A DNA stretch of 64,000 nt from Streptosporangium amethystogenes (GTDB lineage: Bacteria; Actinomycetota; Actinomycetes; Streptosporangiales; Streptosporangiaceae): positions 62,001 to 126,000 of the forward strand of contig NZ_JOEQ01000012.1 in assembly GCF_000721075.1 (NCBI RefSeq), in the 5' to 3' direction. Below are positions 56,301 to 64,000 of this stretch, piece by piece. The translations under genes and the position numbers were made by a program. Under the pieces are notes generated by a model. It was not told where the DNA came from. It did not search any database and worked only from the letters and a program-made list of their open reading frames with translations. Position 1 is the stretch's first letter. Each line of letters opens with the position of its first letter.

Positions 56301-57069
56301 GGGAGACCACCCGGTTGCTGAGAGTGCCGATTCCTTCGATGAAGACGCTGACCTCGTCGCCGACGCTGAGCGGGCCGACCCCTTCCGGCGTTCCGGTGAG
56401 GATGACGTCGCCGGGGATCAGGGTCATGACCGCGCTCACGTGGGCGATCAGCGCGGGGATGTCGTACATGAGCTTGGAGGTGCGCGAGCTCTGCTTGACC
56501 TCGCCGTTCACGGACGTGACGATGCCGACGTCGCTCGGGTCGAGCTCGGTCTGGATCCACGGACCGAGCGGGCAGAACGTGTCGAAGCCCTTGGCCCGGG
56601 TGAACTGGACGTCCTTCTTCTGCAGATCCCGCGCCGTGACGTCATTGGCGCAGGTGTAGCCGAAGATGACCTCGTGGGCCCGTTCCCGAGGCACCTCCCG
56701 GCAGAGCCTGCCGATCACCACCGCCAGCTCCCCCTCGTAGTCGACCCGCCGGGACAGGGTCGTCGGGTAGGCGATGGCCTCACCCGAGCCGATCACCGAG
56801 GTCGACGGCTTGAGGAAGACCAGTGGCTCGTCGGGGACCTCGCCGCCCATCTCGTGGGCGTGGTCGGCGTAGTTCTTGCCGATCGCGACGACCTTGCTGG
56901 GCAGCATGGGCGCGACCAGCTTGACCTGGGAGAGCGAGTGACGCTCACCGGTGAACTGGATCGGCCCGAACGGATGACCGGAGATCGCGGAGATGAACTC
57001 CTCCCCTGGGCCACCCTCGACCACCCCGAAGCCGACACCGTCTCCTGTGGAGAACCTCGCTATACGCAC
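56293..57069 (-). CDS. Fumarylacetoacetate-hydrolase family protein
   Basis: This 258-residue protein has [35 protein letters not shown] (metal-binding Asp/Glu), and GTPEGVGPL. The family includes 2-keto-acid hydratases, decarboxylases and acylpyruvate hydrolases; the reaction here is unassigned. GTG 57069 starts a two-gene unit with gltX, as commonly seen in actinobacteria. It is divergent from the Asp23 operon. Confidence 0.92.
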   Translation of the reverse strand: MRIARFSTGDGVGFGVVEGGPGEEFISAISGHPFGPIQFTGERHSLSQVKLVAPMLPSKVVAIGKNYADHAHEMGGEVPDEPLVFLKPSTSVIGSGEAIAYPTTLSRRVDYEGELAVVIGRLCREVPRERAHEVIFGYTCANDVTARDLQKKDVQFTRAKGFDTFCPLGPWIQTELDPSDVGIVTSVNGEVKQSSRTSKLMYDIPALIAHVSAVMTLIPGDVILTGTPEGVGPLSVGDEVSVFIEGIGTLSNRVVSRD

Positions 57070-57220
57070 ACGACAAGGCTAGTCGGGCTCCGGGTCTCGC
57101 CTGACCGTGCCCGCGCCTCCGGGAGGTTCATGCCTCCGCCCGGCCGGCCCCTCCATCGCACCGCCGAGCCATCTGGGCTATATGCAACTAAAAATACATA
57201 TTTTCCCGATATGACCACGA

Positions 57221-57249
57221 TTGAGTTAAAAATAAGCATGCCCTGATTA
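57221..57249 (+). promoter_or_regulatory. AT-rich promoter region of the Asp23 operon
   Basis: TTGAGT (57221-57226) and TGATTA (57244-57249) are 17 bp apart within an unusually AT-rich stretch (about 57180-57256). A GGGTAT sequence (about 57263) is also present, as in actinobacterial SigB-type -10 elements, but no good partner -35 is seen. Confidence 0.4.
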
Positions 57250-57326
57250 CTGCCTATATGGGGGGTATGACCGTTTCTGTCAGCAGCGGGGGGCCAGAGG
57301 GCCTTCCCCCGGGGGAAGGAATGGAC

Positions 57327-57821
57327 GTGACTGAAGCCAGCACGGTGAACAGGCCCAAGGGCGACGAGGTATCCGTGCCCCGGGCACGCACCGACAGCCC
57401 CGGATCCCAGGGGGGGCTGGTCACTCCCAAGGGAACCACCACCATCGAGAGCGGCGTCGTAGCGAAGATCGCGGGCCTGGCGGCCAGGGAGATTCCCGGC
57501 GTGTACAACATGGGCGCGAGCACCGCGCGAGCCCTGGGCGCGGTACGCGGCATGGTCGGCGCCGACCAGAACATCACCCAGGGGGTCTCCGTCGAGGTGG
57601 GCGAGCGTCAGGCCGCCGCCGACCTCGAAGTGGTCGTCGAGTACGGCATGGCCATTCCCGACCTGGCCGCCGCCGTACGCCGCAATGTGATCACGGCGAT
57701 CGAGCGCATGTGCGGGCTCGAGGTCACCGAGGTCAACATCAAGGTCTCCGACGTCCACATGCCCGGCCAGGACAAGGACTCCTCTGAGGAGTCGTCCGAG
57801 CCGGGACCGCGCGTCCAGTGA
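57327..57821 (+). CDS. Asp23/Gls24 family envelope stress protein (first)
   Basis: This 164-residue Asp23-domain protein has IESGVVAKIAGLAAREIPGV, EVGERQAAADLEVVVEYGMA and VTEVNIKVSDVH. The first about 40 residues are a disordered linker. In Staphylococcus, Asp23 is membrane-anchored by AmaP and linked to cell-wall stress. GTG 57327 is preferred (AAGGA 7 bp upstream); ATG 57321 and ATG 57258 are in frame. Its stop overlaps the next GTG (GTGA). Confidence 0.9.
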   Translation: MTEASTVNRPKGDEVSVPRARTDSPGSQGGLVTPKGTTTIESGVVAKIAGLAAREIPGVYNMGASTARALGAVRGMVGADQNITQGVSVEVGERQAAADLEVVVEYGMAIPDLAAAVRRNVITAIERMCGLEVTEVNIKVSDVHMPGQDKDSSEESSEPGPRVQ

Positions 57822-58453
57822 GAGATCCGGCGCGCGGGCCCGAGGACCCGGCCCGCGAGGAGGCGACGCGTCCGGTGACGGCGGGATCCGGCCACCGGAC
57901 GCCCGCGCCCGCGAACAACCCGGGTGATCCGGCCCGCCGGCCGCCCACCCCGGCCCCGGCGACCGCCACACCCGCGCACGGACCGGAGCACCCGACTCCG
58001 GCGACCGTCATGCCCGTGCACAAGCCGGAGCACCCGGTCCACCCGCCCGCCACCCAGACCCCGGCGGGGTCCGTACCCGCCCAGAGACCGCGGGCTCCGG
58101 CCCGCACGACGGCCGCCGCACCGGGCGAGACGGGTCCGCCCCGCGAGGAACCGGCCACGGCCGTCGAGCGGGAACCGGCCCGCCGGGAGGCGGGTCTCGC
58201 GCACGGGATAGCCGACGCCGTACGGCGCTGCCCCGATGTCGTCGACCTCTCGGGCGGCCCGTTCGGGACGGTGGCTACCTACCTGCCCGGCGAGAGGGTG
58301 TCCGGCGTCGCGCTGCACGAGGACGGGATCGAGATCTCGGTGGTCGTCAGGCTGGGGCGCCCGCTGCCGGAGATCGCCGACGAAGTACGTGCGGCGGTCG
58401 CCCCGCTGGCGGATGACCTGCCGGTGAATGTCCATATCGGAGGTTTGACATGA
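57818..58453 (+). CDS. Pro/Ala-rich protein with C-terminal Asp23-like domain
   Basis: This 211-residue protein has a disordered N-terminal two-thirds (Pro, Ala, Thr, Arg). A C-terminal Asp23-like region follows (about 125-211: LAHGIADAVRRCPDVVDLSG, GIEISVVVRLGRPLPEIADE). GTG 57818 and the 3' overlap with the next ATG show coupling. The linker could let the domain reach membrane-anchored partners. This arrangement is unusual compared with plain Asp23 genes. Confidence 0.85.
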   Translation: MRDPARGPEDPAREEATRPVTAGSGHRTPAPANNPGDPARRPPTPAPATATPAHGPEHPTPATVMPVHKPEHPVHPPATQTPAGSVPAQRPRAPARTTAAAPGETGPPREEPATAVEREPARREAGLAHGIADAVRRCPDVVDLSGGPFGTVATYLPGERVSGVALHEDGIEISVVVRLGRPLPEIADEVRAAVAPLADDLPVNVHIGGLT

Positions 58454-58638
58454 ACAAGTTCCCAGTGTGGTCCGTGCTCGGCACCATCGTCGGCGTTCTG
58501 CTGGGCTTCGCCGGAGCCTTCGGCGGCTTCTGGGCATTCCTGCTGGTGCTGGTGCTCGGCGCCGTCGGATTCCTGCTCGGTCACTTCGCGGAGGTCGGCG
58601 AGGTCAACCTGTCCCGGTTCTCGGCGAGACAGCGATGA
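58450..58638 (+). CDS. DUF2273 small membrane protein
   Basis: This 62-residue protein has two hydrophobic helices (VWSVLGTIVGVLLGFAGAFG and FLLVLVLGAVGFLLGHFA). DUF2273 proteins are routinely encoded with Asp23 and AmaP. It probably lies in the membrane with them. ATG 58450 overlaps the previous stop and its own stop overlaps the next ATG. Confidence 0.88.
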   Translation: MNKFPVWSVLGTIVGVLLGFAGAFGGFWAFLLVLVLGAVGFLLGHFAEVGEVNLSRFSARQR

Positions 58639-59231
58639 ACACCCCTGTCGAGCACCGCGCCGCCTCCCCGGGAACGGCCGGTGACCCTCCCGCCGAACGG
58701 GCGGGTTCCGCTCTCGCGGAGACCGAGCGGTCCGCGCCGCCCGCCGTGCCCGCCCAGCCGTCGCAGCAGACCGTACCGGCCGAACTGCGCGGCAGAACCG
58801 ACATATCCCACCGGGTGGTGTCGCGTATCGCGGCCGGTGCGGCCAGGGAGGTGGCACGGGTGCGGAAGGTCGGCGAGCGGGGGCCGCTGTCCCTCCGCGG
58901 AGGGACCCGCGCCGCCGTCGACGGCACACTCGCGACGCTCCAGCTGGACGTGACCATGGAGTACCCGGCCCCGATCCGCGAGGTGGCCGACGAGGTCCGG
59001 CGGCACGTCGCCGAACGGGTCATGACGCTGACCGGCATGGACATCGGCCACATCGACATCGACGTCACCAACGTGATCCGCGCTCCGGAGAGCCCGCCCG
59101 AGACCTCGTACCAGGTCTCGCGTGAGACCTCACCTGAGACCCCGCCCGAGGCCTCGTGGGCCGAAGGCGGGAGCCGGCCCGACTTCCGGACACACGAAAC
59201 CGGCGTCCCGTCGCGGGAGGAAGGGCGATGA
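58635..59231 (+). CDS. Asp23/Gls24 family protein (second)
   Basis: This 198-residue protein has an Asp23 core at about 50-160 (DISHRVVSRIAAGAAREVAR, TLQLDVTMEYPAPIREVADE, DIGHIDIDVTNV), with disordered ends. Sequence divergence from the first Asp23 suggests they are paralogues with distinct partners. ATG 58635 overlaps the DUF2273 stop. Confidence 0.9.
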   Translation: MNTPVEHRAASPGTAGDPPAERAGSALAETERSAPPAVPAQPSQQTVPAELRGRTDISHRVVSRIAAGAAREVARVRKVGERGPLSLRGGTRAAVDGTLATLQLDVTMEYPAPIREVADEVRRHVAERVMTLTGMDIGHIDIDVTNVIRAPESPPETSYQVSRETSPETPPEASWAEGGSRPDFRTHETGVPSREEGR

Positions 59232-59923
59232 CCTCCCAGACCCCCGAGCCGGCCGAGCCCTTCTCCGAGCATGTCTCCGAGACGGGGCCGACCGAGGAGA
59301 TTCCGGCCGCACCCGGCGCGGCGTTCGTGGAACCGCCCGCGTCGCGGGCACCCGACGAGGTGGTGAGGAACGCCTCCGCGGACCGCGCGGCGGTCAGGGC
59401 CTTCCGCCCGCGCCGGGTGGTCCCCGCCGTCATCACCGCCGTGGTGATGACGGCGATCGGCGTCCTGGTGGCGCTGGAGGTCATCTCCGCCCTGGCGGGC
59501 CACCCGCTGCGCCTGCTGCCCTACGACCGGATGTTCGCCTGGGCATCGTCGACGCCGTGGAGCGACCGGCAGGTGATGGCGGGCGCGGGCCTGGTCGGCC
59601 TGCTGGGCCTGCTGCTGGTGCTGTTCGCGCTCATCCCGGGGCGGCCCACGCTGATCCCGGTGCGGACCGGCGACAAAGACCTGGTCATCGGCATGCAGCG
59701 CCGGGGTTTCGCCCGGTCACTGGCCCACGCGGCCGAGCGGGTGCGGGGGGTGGACCAGGCCAGGGTACGGCTGGTGGGAAAGACCGTGCGAGTGGACGCC
59801 CACAGCGCCGTCCGGGACACCACCGGGCTGGCCGACGCCGTACGGGAGGCGGTGACCGCGCGGATCGCCGCGCTCTCCCCCGTCTGGAACCATCCCGTCC
59901 ACGTGCACCTGCGAGGGAAGTGA
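59228..59923 (+). CDS. DUF6286 membrane protein of the Asp23 operon
   Basis: This 231-residue protein has an acidic N-terminal tail (about 65 residues), two membrane helices (about 75-97 and 115-137) and a C-terminal soluble domain with VRGVDQARVRLVGKTVRVD. I recall DUF6286 as an actinobacterial partner of Asp23. The C-terminal domain resembles the AmaP cytoplasmic domain. The function is unknown. ATG 59228 overlaps the preceding stop. Confidence 0.82.
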   Translation: MTSQTPEPAEPFSEHVSETGPTEEIPAAPGAAFVEPPASRAPDEVVRNASADRAAVRAFRPRRVVPAVITAVVMTAIGVLVALEVISALAGHPLRLLPYDRMFAWASSTPWSDRQVMAGAGLVGLLGLLLVLFALIPGRPTLIPVRTGDKDLVIGMQRRGFARSLAHAAERVRGVDQARVRLVGKTVRVDAHSAVRDTTGLADAVREAVTARIAALSPVWNHPVHVHLRGK

Positions 59924-59928
59924 GCGCC

Positions 59929-60516
59929 ATGGACGACAAGACCGCCCGGGGCAACCGGCTGGGGCTGCTGCTCGTGGGACTGGCGCTGATGGCCCTGAGC
60001 GCCCTGGTGATGGCGCGCGGCGCGGGGGCGTTCCCTCCGGCCGTGGCCTCCGCCCGCGGACCGCTCGTGGACGCCCAGACGCGTGCGGCGTTCGCCCGCT
60101 ACGACCCGTGGCTGTGGTGGGTGGTCGCCGCGGCGGCGATAGTGCTCGCGCTGTTCGGCCTGCGCTGGCTGCTGGTCCAGGGACGCAGCCGGAGGCTGAG
60201 CGGCATCCGGCTGGACGGCGGTCCCGCCGGGATCACCGAAGTGGACGCGCACAGCGTGACCGACGCGGCGGCCGCCGAGGCGGGCTCGCACCCCTCGATC
60301 ATCGGCGCCACCGCCGCGATGACCGGCACGAGCGAGCACCCCGCCGTACGGATGCGGGTGGCGGTCGTCGAGGACACGCCGATGAGCGTGGTCCGCGAGC
60401 AGCTGAGCGGGATGGTCATCCCGCACATGCGCCAGGCCCTGGAGACCGAGCGCATACCCGCCGTCGCCCGGGTGAGCCTGGGGGACGCGCCGCACCCCCG
60501 CAGGACCGTCACCTGA
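59929..60516 (+). CDS. amaP: AmaP-like alkaline-shock membrane anchor
   Basis: This 195-residue protein has two membrane helices (about 10-32 and 62-80, RYDPWLWWVVAAAAIVLALF) and a C-terminal domain (VRMRVAVVEDTPMSVVREQL). AmaP anchors Asp23 to the membrane in Gram-positive bacteria. It is the last gene of the operon, 5 bp after DUF6286, with no overlap. Confidence 0.88.
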   Translation: MDDKTARGNRLGLLLVGLALMALSALVMARGAGAFPPAVASARGPLVDAQTRAAFARYDPWLWWVVAAAAIVLALFGLRWLLVQGRSRRLSGIRLDGGPAGITEVDAHSVTDAAAAEAGSHPSIIGATAAMTGTSEHPAVRMRVAVVEDTPMSVVREQLSGMVIPHMRQALETERIPAVARVSLGDAPHPRRTVT

Positions 60517-60568
60517 CGGAGCGCCGATCATAGGGTGATCAGGGAAACCAACGCTTCGAGGAGACGAT

Positions 60569-60919
60569 GTGCCTTCGGTCGTGAAGATAAACGTGCTGAC
60601 AGTGTCCGCGGAGATGCGCGAGGAGCTGGAGCGCCGCTTCTCGGGACGGGCGGGAGTGGTCGAGTCCGCGGACGGGTTCGAGTGGTTCGAACTGCTCCGT
60701 CCGGTGGACGGCACCGACCGCTACCTGGTCTACACCCGCTGGCGTTCCGATGAGGACTTCAAGCGCTGGACCGAGAGCCAGGCCTTCCAGCGGGGCCACG
60801 CCCAGGCCGCCGCCGAGGCCGGCCAGGGTCACGGCCACGGGCAGGGCCCGGCGGCCTCCGGGGCCGAGCTGTGGTCGTTTGAAGTCGTACAGAGCACCGG
60901 CCCCGCGCCCGGAGCCTGA
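60569..60919 (+). CDS. ABM-domain monooxygenase-family protein (IsdG/HmoA-like)
   Basis: This 116-residue antibiotic-biosynthesis-monooxygenase fold protein has VVKINVLTVSAEMREELERR, WFELLRPVDGTDRYLVYT, then a His/Gln/Gly-rich loop (GQGHGHGQGP). IsdG/MhuD relatives degrade haem, but the catalytic Asn/His/Trp set could not be confirmed. GTG 60569 follows GAGGAGACGAT. It is a separate unit 52 bp after the Asp23 operon. Confidence 0.8.
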   Translation: MPSVVKINVLTVSAEMREELERRFSGRAGVVESADGFEWFELLRPVDGTDRYLVYTRWRSDEDFKRWTESQAFQRGHAQAAAEAGQGHGHGQGPAASGAELWSFEVVQSTGPAPGA

Positions 60920-60951
60920 TCGCTCGCCGAGGGGCGTCCCGGCCGAGTCCG

Positions 60952-61010
60952 CGTTGAGCGGGTGAGCCCCGCTCCCTTCGTTTCCGGGAGCGGGGCTCAC
61001 CCGCTCAACG
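60952..61010. terminator. 25-bp perfect hairpin at the ABM/HD convergent junction
   Basis: An inverted repeat of 25 bp (CGTTGAGCGGGTGAGCCCCG at its left outer end) with a 9-base loop spans 60952-61010. Its right arm includes the HD-gene stop codon (61005-61007). It is a very strong bidirectional terminator candidate. Confidence 0.85.
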
Positions 61011-61601
61011 GTCCAGGGGATTGGCGGCGATCCGCTCGGCGATCCCCGAGCGGACGAACCGCCCGGCCGTGCTGTCCGGCTTGCGCGCGGCCTGGTCGGC
61101 GAAGCATCCGGCGAACTCCGGACCTATCCCCAGCCTGGGGTGACGCTCAAGCACCTCGGCCCGGAGACCGGCGGGGAAGTCCTCCGACCGCCGCCCGGAG
61201 ATGTCCAGCCCGGTGGACAGTTCGAGCAGGTGCCCCTCGGGATCCGATCCGGGGTCCACGCTGTCCCACATGTGGCGTACGACGATCTCCGACGCGCGCA
61301 CCCGGCGCTCGACGGGCCATCCGGCCCCGGCGGCGAAGACCCAGGCGACATGGCCTCCCGCCTCCTCGAACGGCACGGTGTGGCTGTCGAACTCCTTGAC
61401 CAGGCCGATGTCGTGCATCATCGACGCGACGTACAGCAGCTCGGCGTCGAAGGCGATGTCGTTCATCGCACCGTAGGCCGCCGCCCACAGGTAGGCGCGC
61501 ACGGAGTGGTTGAGCAGGGCGGGCGAGCAGTAGGCGGTCGCCACCTCCAGCGCGCCGCGGGCGGCCGGGGTGTCGGGAATCACGATGTCGGCGAGTCTCA
61601 T
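61005..61601 (-). CDS. HD-domain protein
   Basis: This 198-residue protein has an HD phosphohydrolase pattern: NHSVRAYLWAAAYG (first His), ASMMHDIGLVKEFD (HD pair) and ASEIVVRHMWD. These bind divalent metal and often hydrolyse nucleotides or act in nitrile/cyanamide hydratase-like families. The substrate is unknown. Its 3' end lies within a strong hairpin. Confidence 0.85.
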   Translation of the reverse strand: MRLADIVIPDTPAARGALEVATAYCSPALLNHSVRAYLWAAAYGAMNDIAFDAELLYVASMMHDIGLVKEFDSHTVPFEEAGGHVAWVFAAGAGWPVERRVRASEIVVRHMWDSVDPGSDPEGHLLELSTGLDISGRRSEDFPAGLRAEVLERHPRLGIGPEFAGCFADQAARKPDSTAGRFVRSGIAERIAANPLDR

Positions 61602-61807
61602 GCCGCCCAGCCTGCCGAAACGCGGCGGCGCCCGCGAGTGGCAGCGGGGACATCGACCGGCAGGATCGGGTCACACGCGCCGGGAAACCTGGGAAACCCG
61701 CATCTAGTTGCTAACGATGTCCCGGAAGCGCCCATCCCGACTTGACCGGTTTGGTGGGATTCGGACAGCATGATCCGCTCCCCTCGTTCGGCCCGGAAGG
61801 AACTGGC

Positions 61808-63487
61808 GTGCGCCGCCGCACACAAGCACTCGCTCTCTCCCTTGTCCTCTTGACGACCTGCGGTGCCACGGCCGGCACCGCGGAGGCACGGGAGGTAAAA
61901 CGCACCGCCGAGTGTCAGGGGGACTGGCTGCCGGCCACGCCGACGGCGGCGGACATCATGAACGGCGAGGTCGCCTTCCTCGACCTGGCCCCGGTGAAGA
62001 TCGGCAAGAACGTCGACTGGCGTACCGACCCCTACCGGAACCGCTCCTGGAGCATGGTCTTCCACTCGCTGCGCTGGATGGGCCGCCTCGTCGCCGACTA
62101 CGAGACGAACGGCAACGAGGCGTACCTGGCGCGGGCCGTCGAGATCGCCAAGGACTGGGTGGCCGACAACCCCCGCGGCGGTGCGGGGGCCAGCCCGTAC
62201 GCCTGGCAGGAGCACCCGATCGCGCTGCGCGCCCCCGCGCTGGTCTGCCTCAGCAAGCACGTCAACGAGTCGTGGCTCTCCCGCAGCCTGGCCGAGCACG
62301 CCAAGATGTTGTCGGACCCGAAGCTGTATGAGAAGGGTCACAACCACGGCATCGACCAGGACATCGCGCTGCTCGGCATCGGCTGCCGCTATGGCCGGGA
62401 CCAGTGGTCCAGCCTCGCGATCAGGCGGCTCACCGAGACCGTGAAGCTCGACGTCGACTCCCAGGGCGCGCTGCGCGAGCAGGCCCCCCGCTACGCGATC
62501 TACGTCTACGAGCGGCTGAAGGTCGCGATGGACAACATCAGGTCGTGCGGGCGGAAGGTGCCCGCCGACATCTCACGCCGCTGGGAGTCGCTGGAGGACT
62601 TCATCTCCCACTCCACCCAGCCCGACGGGTTCATGGTCCCGATCGGCGACGGCGGCGCGGACGTGCGGCCCGTCGGCTACTCCCACCCGAAGAAGACGGT
62701 GCGGGTGTTCGGCAACGGCTACGTCTACGGGCGCACCACCTGGGACAAGCCCGAGTCGGCGTTCTACTCCATCCGCTTCGGGCCCGGCATGAAGTACCAC
62801 GGCCACGAGGACCACCTGGGCGTGACCTACTACGCCCAGGGCCGCGACGTCCTGGTCGACGTCGGCTTCGACTCGTACGAGAACAGCGGCTACCGGCACT
62901 GGACGATGTCGGCCGAGGCGCACAACACCTCGGCCGTGTCCGGGGCCGGGTTCCGCGGCAAGGCCGCCACCACCCTGAGCAGATCATCGATCGGGTCCGA
63001 GCGGCAGAGCTACCGGCTGACCGACAGGGCCTACGGCGTGCCCAGGACCCGCTCGGTGCTCGTCAACCACGAACGGGACCTGATGGCCGTGCTGGACACG
63101 GTCCCCAAGGGCTCCTCGGTCCGCAACACCTGGCACTTCTCCCGCGACCTGTCCACCGTCTCGAACAGCGGCGGCCAGGTCGTGGTGAAGGACAAGGCGG
63201 GCTGGAAGGCGACGCTCGTGCAGGTCTCGATGCCCTCCTGCAAGCCGGTCGGCGGGCTCAAGGTGATCCGCGGCCAGAAGAACCCCTACCAGGGCTGGGT
63301 CTCCTCCGCCTACCTGCGGCGGCACCCCGCGCCCGCGGTCGTCGCACCCGCCTCGGGCGACTCCGTGCTGACCGTGCTGGTGCCCGGCACCGGTGACCCG
63401 TCGCTCTCCTGCGCGGGTGGCAAGGTCAGCGTGGAGACCTCCGAGGGCCCGGTGAGCTTCCGCGTCGGCGGCGCCGACCTCTCCTGA
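61808..63487 (+). CDS. Secreted heparinase II/III-family polysaccharide lyase
   Basis: This 559-residue protein has a signal peptide (about 1-27). An alpha/alpha barrel follows (WSMVFHSLRWMGRLVADYE, HNHGIDQDIALLGIGC), then a beta-sandwich heparinase II/III domain (MKYHGHEDHLGVTYYAQGRD, AEAHNTSAVSG). Such enzymes cleave uronate-containing polysaccharides. GTG 61808 follows AAGGA. The discoidin-tagged lyase at 5932 is another predicted uronic-glycan lyase in the window. Confidence 0.9.
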   Translation: MRRRTQALALSLVLLTTCGATAGTAEAREVKRTAECQGDWLPATPTAADIMNGEVAFLDLAPVKIGKNVDWRTDPYRNRSWSMVFHSLRWMGRLVADYETNGNEAYLARAVEIAKDWVADNPRGGAGASPYAWQEHPIALRAPALVCLSKHVNESWLSRSLAEHAKMLSDPKLYEKGHNHGIDQDIALLGIGCRYGRDQWSSLAIRRLTETVKLDVDSQGALREQAPRYAIYVYERLKVAMDNIRSCGRKVPADISRRWESLEDFISHSTQPDGFMVPIGDGGADVRPVGYSHPKKTVRVFGNGYVYGRTTWDKPESAFYSIRFGPGMKYHGHEDHLGVTYYAQGRDVLVDVGFDSYENSGYRHWTMSAEAHNTSAVSGAGFRGKAATTLSRSSIGSERQSYRLTDRAYGVPRTRSVLVNHERDLMAVLDTVPKGSSVRNTWHFSRDLSTVSNSGGQVVVKDKAGWKATLVQVSMPSCKPVGGLKVIRGQKNPYQGWVSSAYLRRHPAPAVVAPASGDSVLTVLVPGTGDPSLSCAGGKVSVETSEGPVSFRVGGADLS

Positions 63488-63494
63488 CGGCCTC

Positions 63495-63523
63495 GCCCCC
63501 GGCAGGACCGCCTGGCCGGGGGC
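63495..63523 (+). terminator. Terminator after the heparinase-like gene
   Basis: GCCCCCGGC (63495-63503) pairs perfectly with GCCGGGGGC (63515-63523), 8 bp after the stop, at the junction with the convergent cimA gene. A T-rich CTTTTTT run follows about 60 bp later. Confidence 0.65.
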
Positions 63524-63609
63524 TCCGGGCCGCCCGGGCCCGCCGGGTCAGCGGGGCGGCCCCGGGTGAACCCCCCTCCGGCTTTTTTCGGGTCTTTTCG
63601 GATACCGCC

Positions 63610-64000
63610 TCAGTCGGTGTGGCCGGCGCGCAGCAGGCCGTAGGTGACGGCCTGCTCCAGCGCCTGCCAGGACGCCTCGATGATGTTCTCGTCGACACCG
63701 ACGGTGGACCACTCCCCGGCCGCGTCGCTGGAGGTGATCAGCACACGGGTGACGGCGTCGGTGCCGTGCGTGCCCTCCAGGATGCGCACCTTGAAGTCGA
63801 TCAGCTCGACCCCCGCCAGTTCGGGGTAGAGCCGCTCAAGTCCCTGCCGTACGGCCCGGTCGAGGGCGTTGACCGGACCGTTGCCCTCGCCGGTGGCGAC
63901 GATCCGCTCGCCCTTGGCGTGCAGCTTCACGGTAGCCTCGCTGACGACCTCGCCGCCTCGGGTCCGCTCGACGATCACTCGCCAGGACTCGACCCGGAAG
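63610..64000 (-). CDS. cimA: Citramalate synthase, C-terminal part (5' truncated by window)
   Basis: The frame is open to the window edge. The visible 129 residues carry the LeuA-type C-terminal allosteric domain (IDFKVRILEGTHGTDAVTRV, STVGVDENIIEASWQAL), preceded by FRVESWRVIVE. In CimA it binds the end product to control citramalate synthesis for isoleucine. LeuA itself is less likely given this sequence. The catalytic TIM barrel lies outside. Confidence 0.85.
   Translation of the reverse strand, partial: FRVESWRVIVERTRGGEVVSEATVKLHAKGERIVATGEGNGPVNALDRAVRQGLERLYPELAGVELIDFKVRILEGTHGTDAVTRVLITSSDAAGEWSTVGVDENIIEASWQALEQAVTYGLLRAGHTD

Overview
The window is high-GC DNA with short intergenic gaps, many GTG/TTG starts and frequent 4-bp stop/start overlaps. 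Gene content points to an actinobacterium: cofC for coenzyme F420, a SigR-type sigma factor, DUF3515, DUF6286, an IdeR-like iron box and an NdgR-type regulator. From about 20 kb to 57 kb the genes follow the chromosomal block found in Streptomyces and relatives: ftsY, smc, acylphosphatase, mutM, rnc, rpmF, DUF177, coaD, rsmD, recG, DAK2 kinase, rpmB, thiD, thiL, ddl, gpsA, plsC, cofC, hup, leuD, leuC, ndgR, tRNA-Gln/Glu, gltX. The accessory genes suggest Streptosporangiales (Streptosporangium or Nonomuraea type). That placement is inference; no 16S gene is present.

Region 1 (1-16 kb) is accessory and mostly envelope or secreted functions. It holds the end of a LuxR regulator, an MFS exporter overlapping a beta-propeller protein, three consecutive secreted proteins that each carry a related discoidin (F5/8 type C) module, a secreted Cu/Zn superoxide dismutase, a two-component system, a GT39-like membrane protein, a lipoprotein polysaccharide deacetylase, a divergent XRE-cupin regulator/EamA transporter pair, and a SigR-type sigma factor with no anti-sigma gene beside it.

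Region 2 (16-20 kb) is a ferric-siderophore ABC importer. A lipoprotein receptor gene diverges from two FecCD permeases and an ATPase across iron-box-like sites.

Region 3 (20-57 kb) is the conserved housekeeping block: SRP receptor and chromosome structure, DNA repair, ribosome and rRNA processing, CoA, thiamine diphosphate, peptidoglycan precursor, phospholipid, F420 and leucine synthesis. Within it are a cystathionine-synthase-like protein lacking the PLP lysine, an IS200/IS605-type end without a transposase, and a tRNA array beside gltX.

Region 4 (57-64 kb) begins with a tightly coupled six-gene Asp23/DUF2273/DUF6286/AmaP operon, probably a membrane-anchored envelope-stress complex. It is followed by an ABM-domain protein, an HD-domain protein, a secreted heparinase II/III-like lyase and the 3' end of cimA.

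The most unusual observations are degenerate copies of gene 3' ends just downstream of sigR and ftsY, both at convergent gene junctions; two intact ORFs with a catalytic residue replaced (PLP Lys to Thr, hydrolase His to Gln); the orphan IS605/omega-RNA-like end; the discoidin cassette; and the Asp23 operon.
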